Origin: Nitrososphaerales archaeon
Lineage (GTDB): Archaea > Thermoproteota > Nitrososphaeria > Nitrososphaerales > Gagatemarchaeaceae
Assembly (NCBI GenBank): GCA_030038395.1
Contig: JASHOZ010000065.1
Location: 1-48,269 of the forward strand
Direction: 5' to 3'
Length of the DNA stretch: 48,269 nucleotides
Shown here: positions 47,915-48,269 of the stretch, in pieces
Position numbering within the stretch: position 1 is the first letter of the stretch
Layout of the letters: every line of letters starts with the position of its first letter
Position numbers and translations under genes: made by a program
The notes under the pieces: model-generated
Database searches by the model: none
Seen by the model: the letters and a program-made list of their open reading frames with translations, nothing else
What the model was told of the DNA's origin: nothing

Positions 47915-48269
47915 TCATTCGACTGTCTTGGCAGTCTCGTTCGAGTCCCACCCCAGCTTCTTCAAAAGGTCGTACAGCTTCTGGAGATTCATTGGCCCGA
48001 GGGACATCCAAGTTTCCGTGTCGATTGGGTGGAAGACATCTGCCTTATACAAATCGCCATCTCTAAGGATTCCCAGAGGGACGAGGGACCGCCTTGCTGA
48101 ACAATTTGGGCCGCCAGTCAAACTTCCATCTCGGCACGTGGTTGTCATCAAGCAGTTGGACTGTCATGAAGTACGCGCGCACGACTTCACCAATCCTCGA
48201 TGTGCGAATCACCTTTCCAAGCGCAGGGGTATAGATTGGGCTCGCTTCGGAGGAAATGAAAGCTTCGAG
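47915..48269 (-). pseudogene. Frameshifted gene, cut by the window edge
   Basis: On the minus strand, one frame from the edge reads ISSEASPIYTPALGKVIRTS and on through VPRWKFDWRPKLFSKAV, then stops; a second frame continues from about 48100 with LGILRDGDLYKADVFHPIDTE and ends KLGWDSNETAKTVE at 47915. Both parts look like real protein and join naturally, so one base appears lost or gained near 48080-48100. No family recognised. A sequencing error is possible. Confidence 0.5.

Overview
The window is GC-rich archaeal chromosomal DNA, most likely from the Thaumarchaeota/Nitrososphaeria side of the tree. Evidence for this: a 16S rRNA 5' end starting with the archaeal TCCGGTTGATCCTGCCGG, Alba, aRF1, an archaeal RPA, Orc1/Cdc6, the small subunit of DNA polymerase D, a PriL lacking Fe-S cysteines, an intron-rich tRNA set, and TATA boxes placed 26-30 bp before many start codons (leaderless transcripts, often TTG or GTG starts). 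I cannot name the genus. Functional calls rest on protein motifs read by eye; no database search was possible.

Left part (1-12.7 kb): 5' part of a 16S rRNA gene (minus) with its promoter; a two-gene 2-oxoacid:ferredoxin oxidoreductase operon whose beta subunit carries a 367-residue intein at a cluster cysteine; a divergent AbrB-PhoU regulator; tRNA-Leu(CAA) with an intron, followed by a degraded 1.2-kb stretch; a pilin-like protein; an APC permease; a CNNM/CBS membrane protein with UMP kinase; and aRF1.

Middle (12.7-28.5 kb): a membrane winged-helix regulator, a YchF-type GTPase, PriL, QueE-QueC (preQ0 synthesis), ValS, a 39-residue zinc-ribbon peptide, an aldo/keto reductase, tRNA-Thr(TGT), a Dpo4 polymerase with a SWIM partner, tRNA-Pro(CGG) with a D-loop intron, several small proteins including a new-looking Cys-rich pair, an exported cyclophilin, Alba, a class III aminotransferase, RPA, tRNA-Met(CAT) with three apparent introns and tRNA-Thr(GGT).

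The segment 28.5-32.3 kb is the most striking: four overlapping minus-strand genes encode a RadA-like protein without a Walker A lysine, two small proteins that are paralogues of each other, and a B-family polymerase with an altered motif C. This resembles in layout the bacterial ImuA-ImuB-DnaE2 mutasome and is my leading candidate for an under-described system.

Right part (32.3-45.3 kb): tRNA-Leu(CAG), a three-gene ABC exporter, small regulators and coiled-coil proteins, peroxiredoxin plus an A-type Fe-S carrier, tRNA-Ser(CGA) with two introns, a tandem ThyX pair with a degenerate first copy, a phosphohexomutase, PolD small subunit and Orc1/Cdc6 beside an origin of replication with recognisable ORB repeats. 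The last 3 kb (45.3-48.3 kb) is accessory: RHS-type toxin-tip fragments alternating with related small membrane proteins that look like immunity genes, and a frameshifted gene at the edge.
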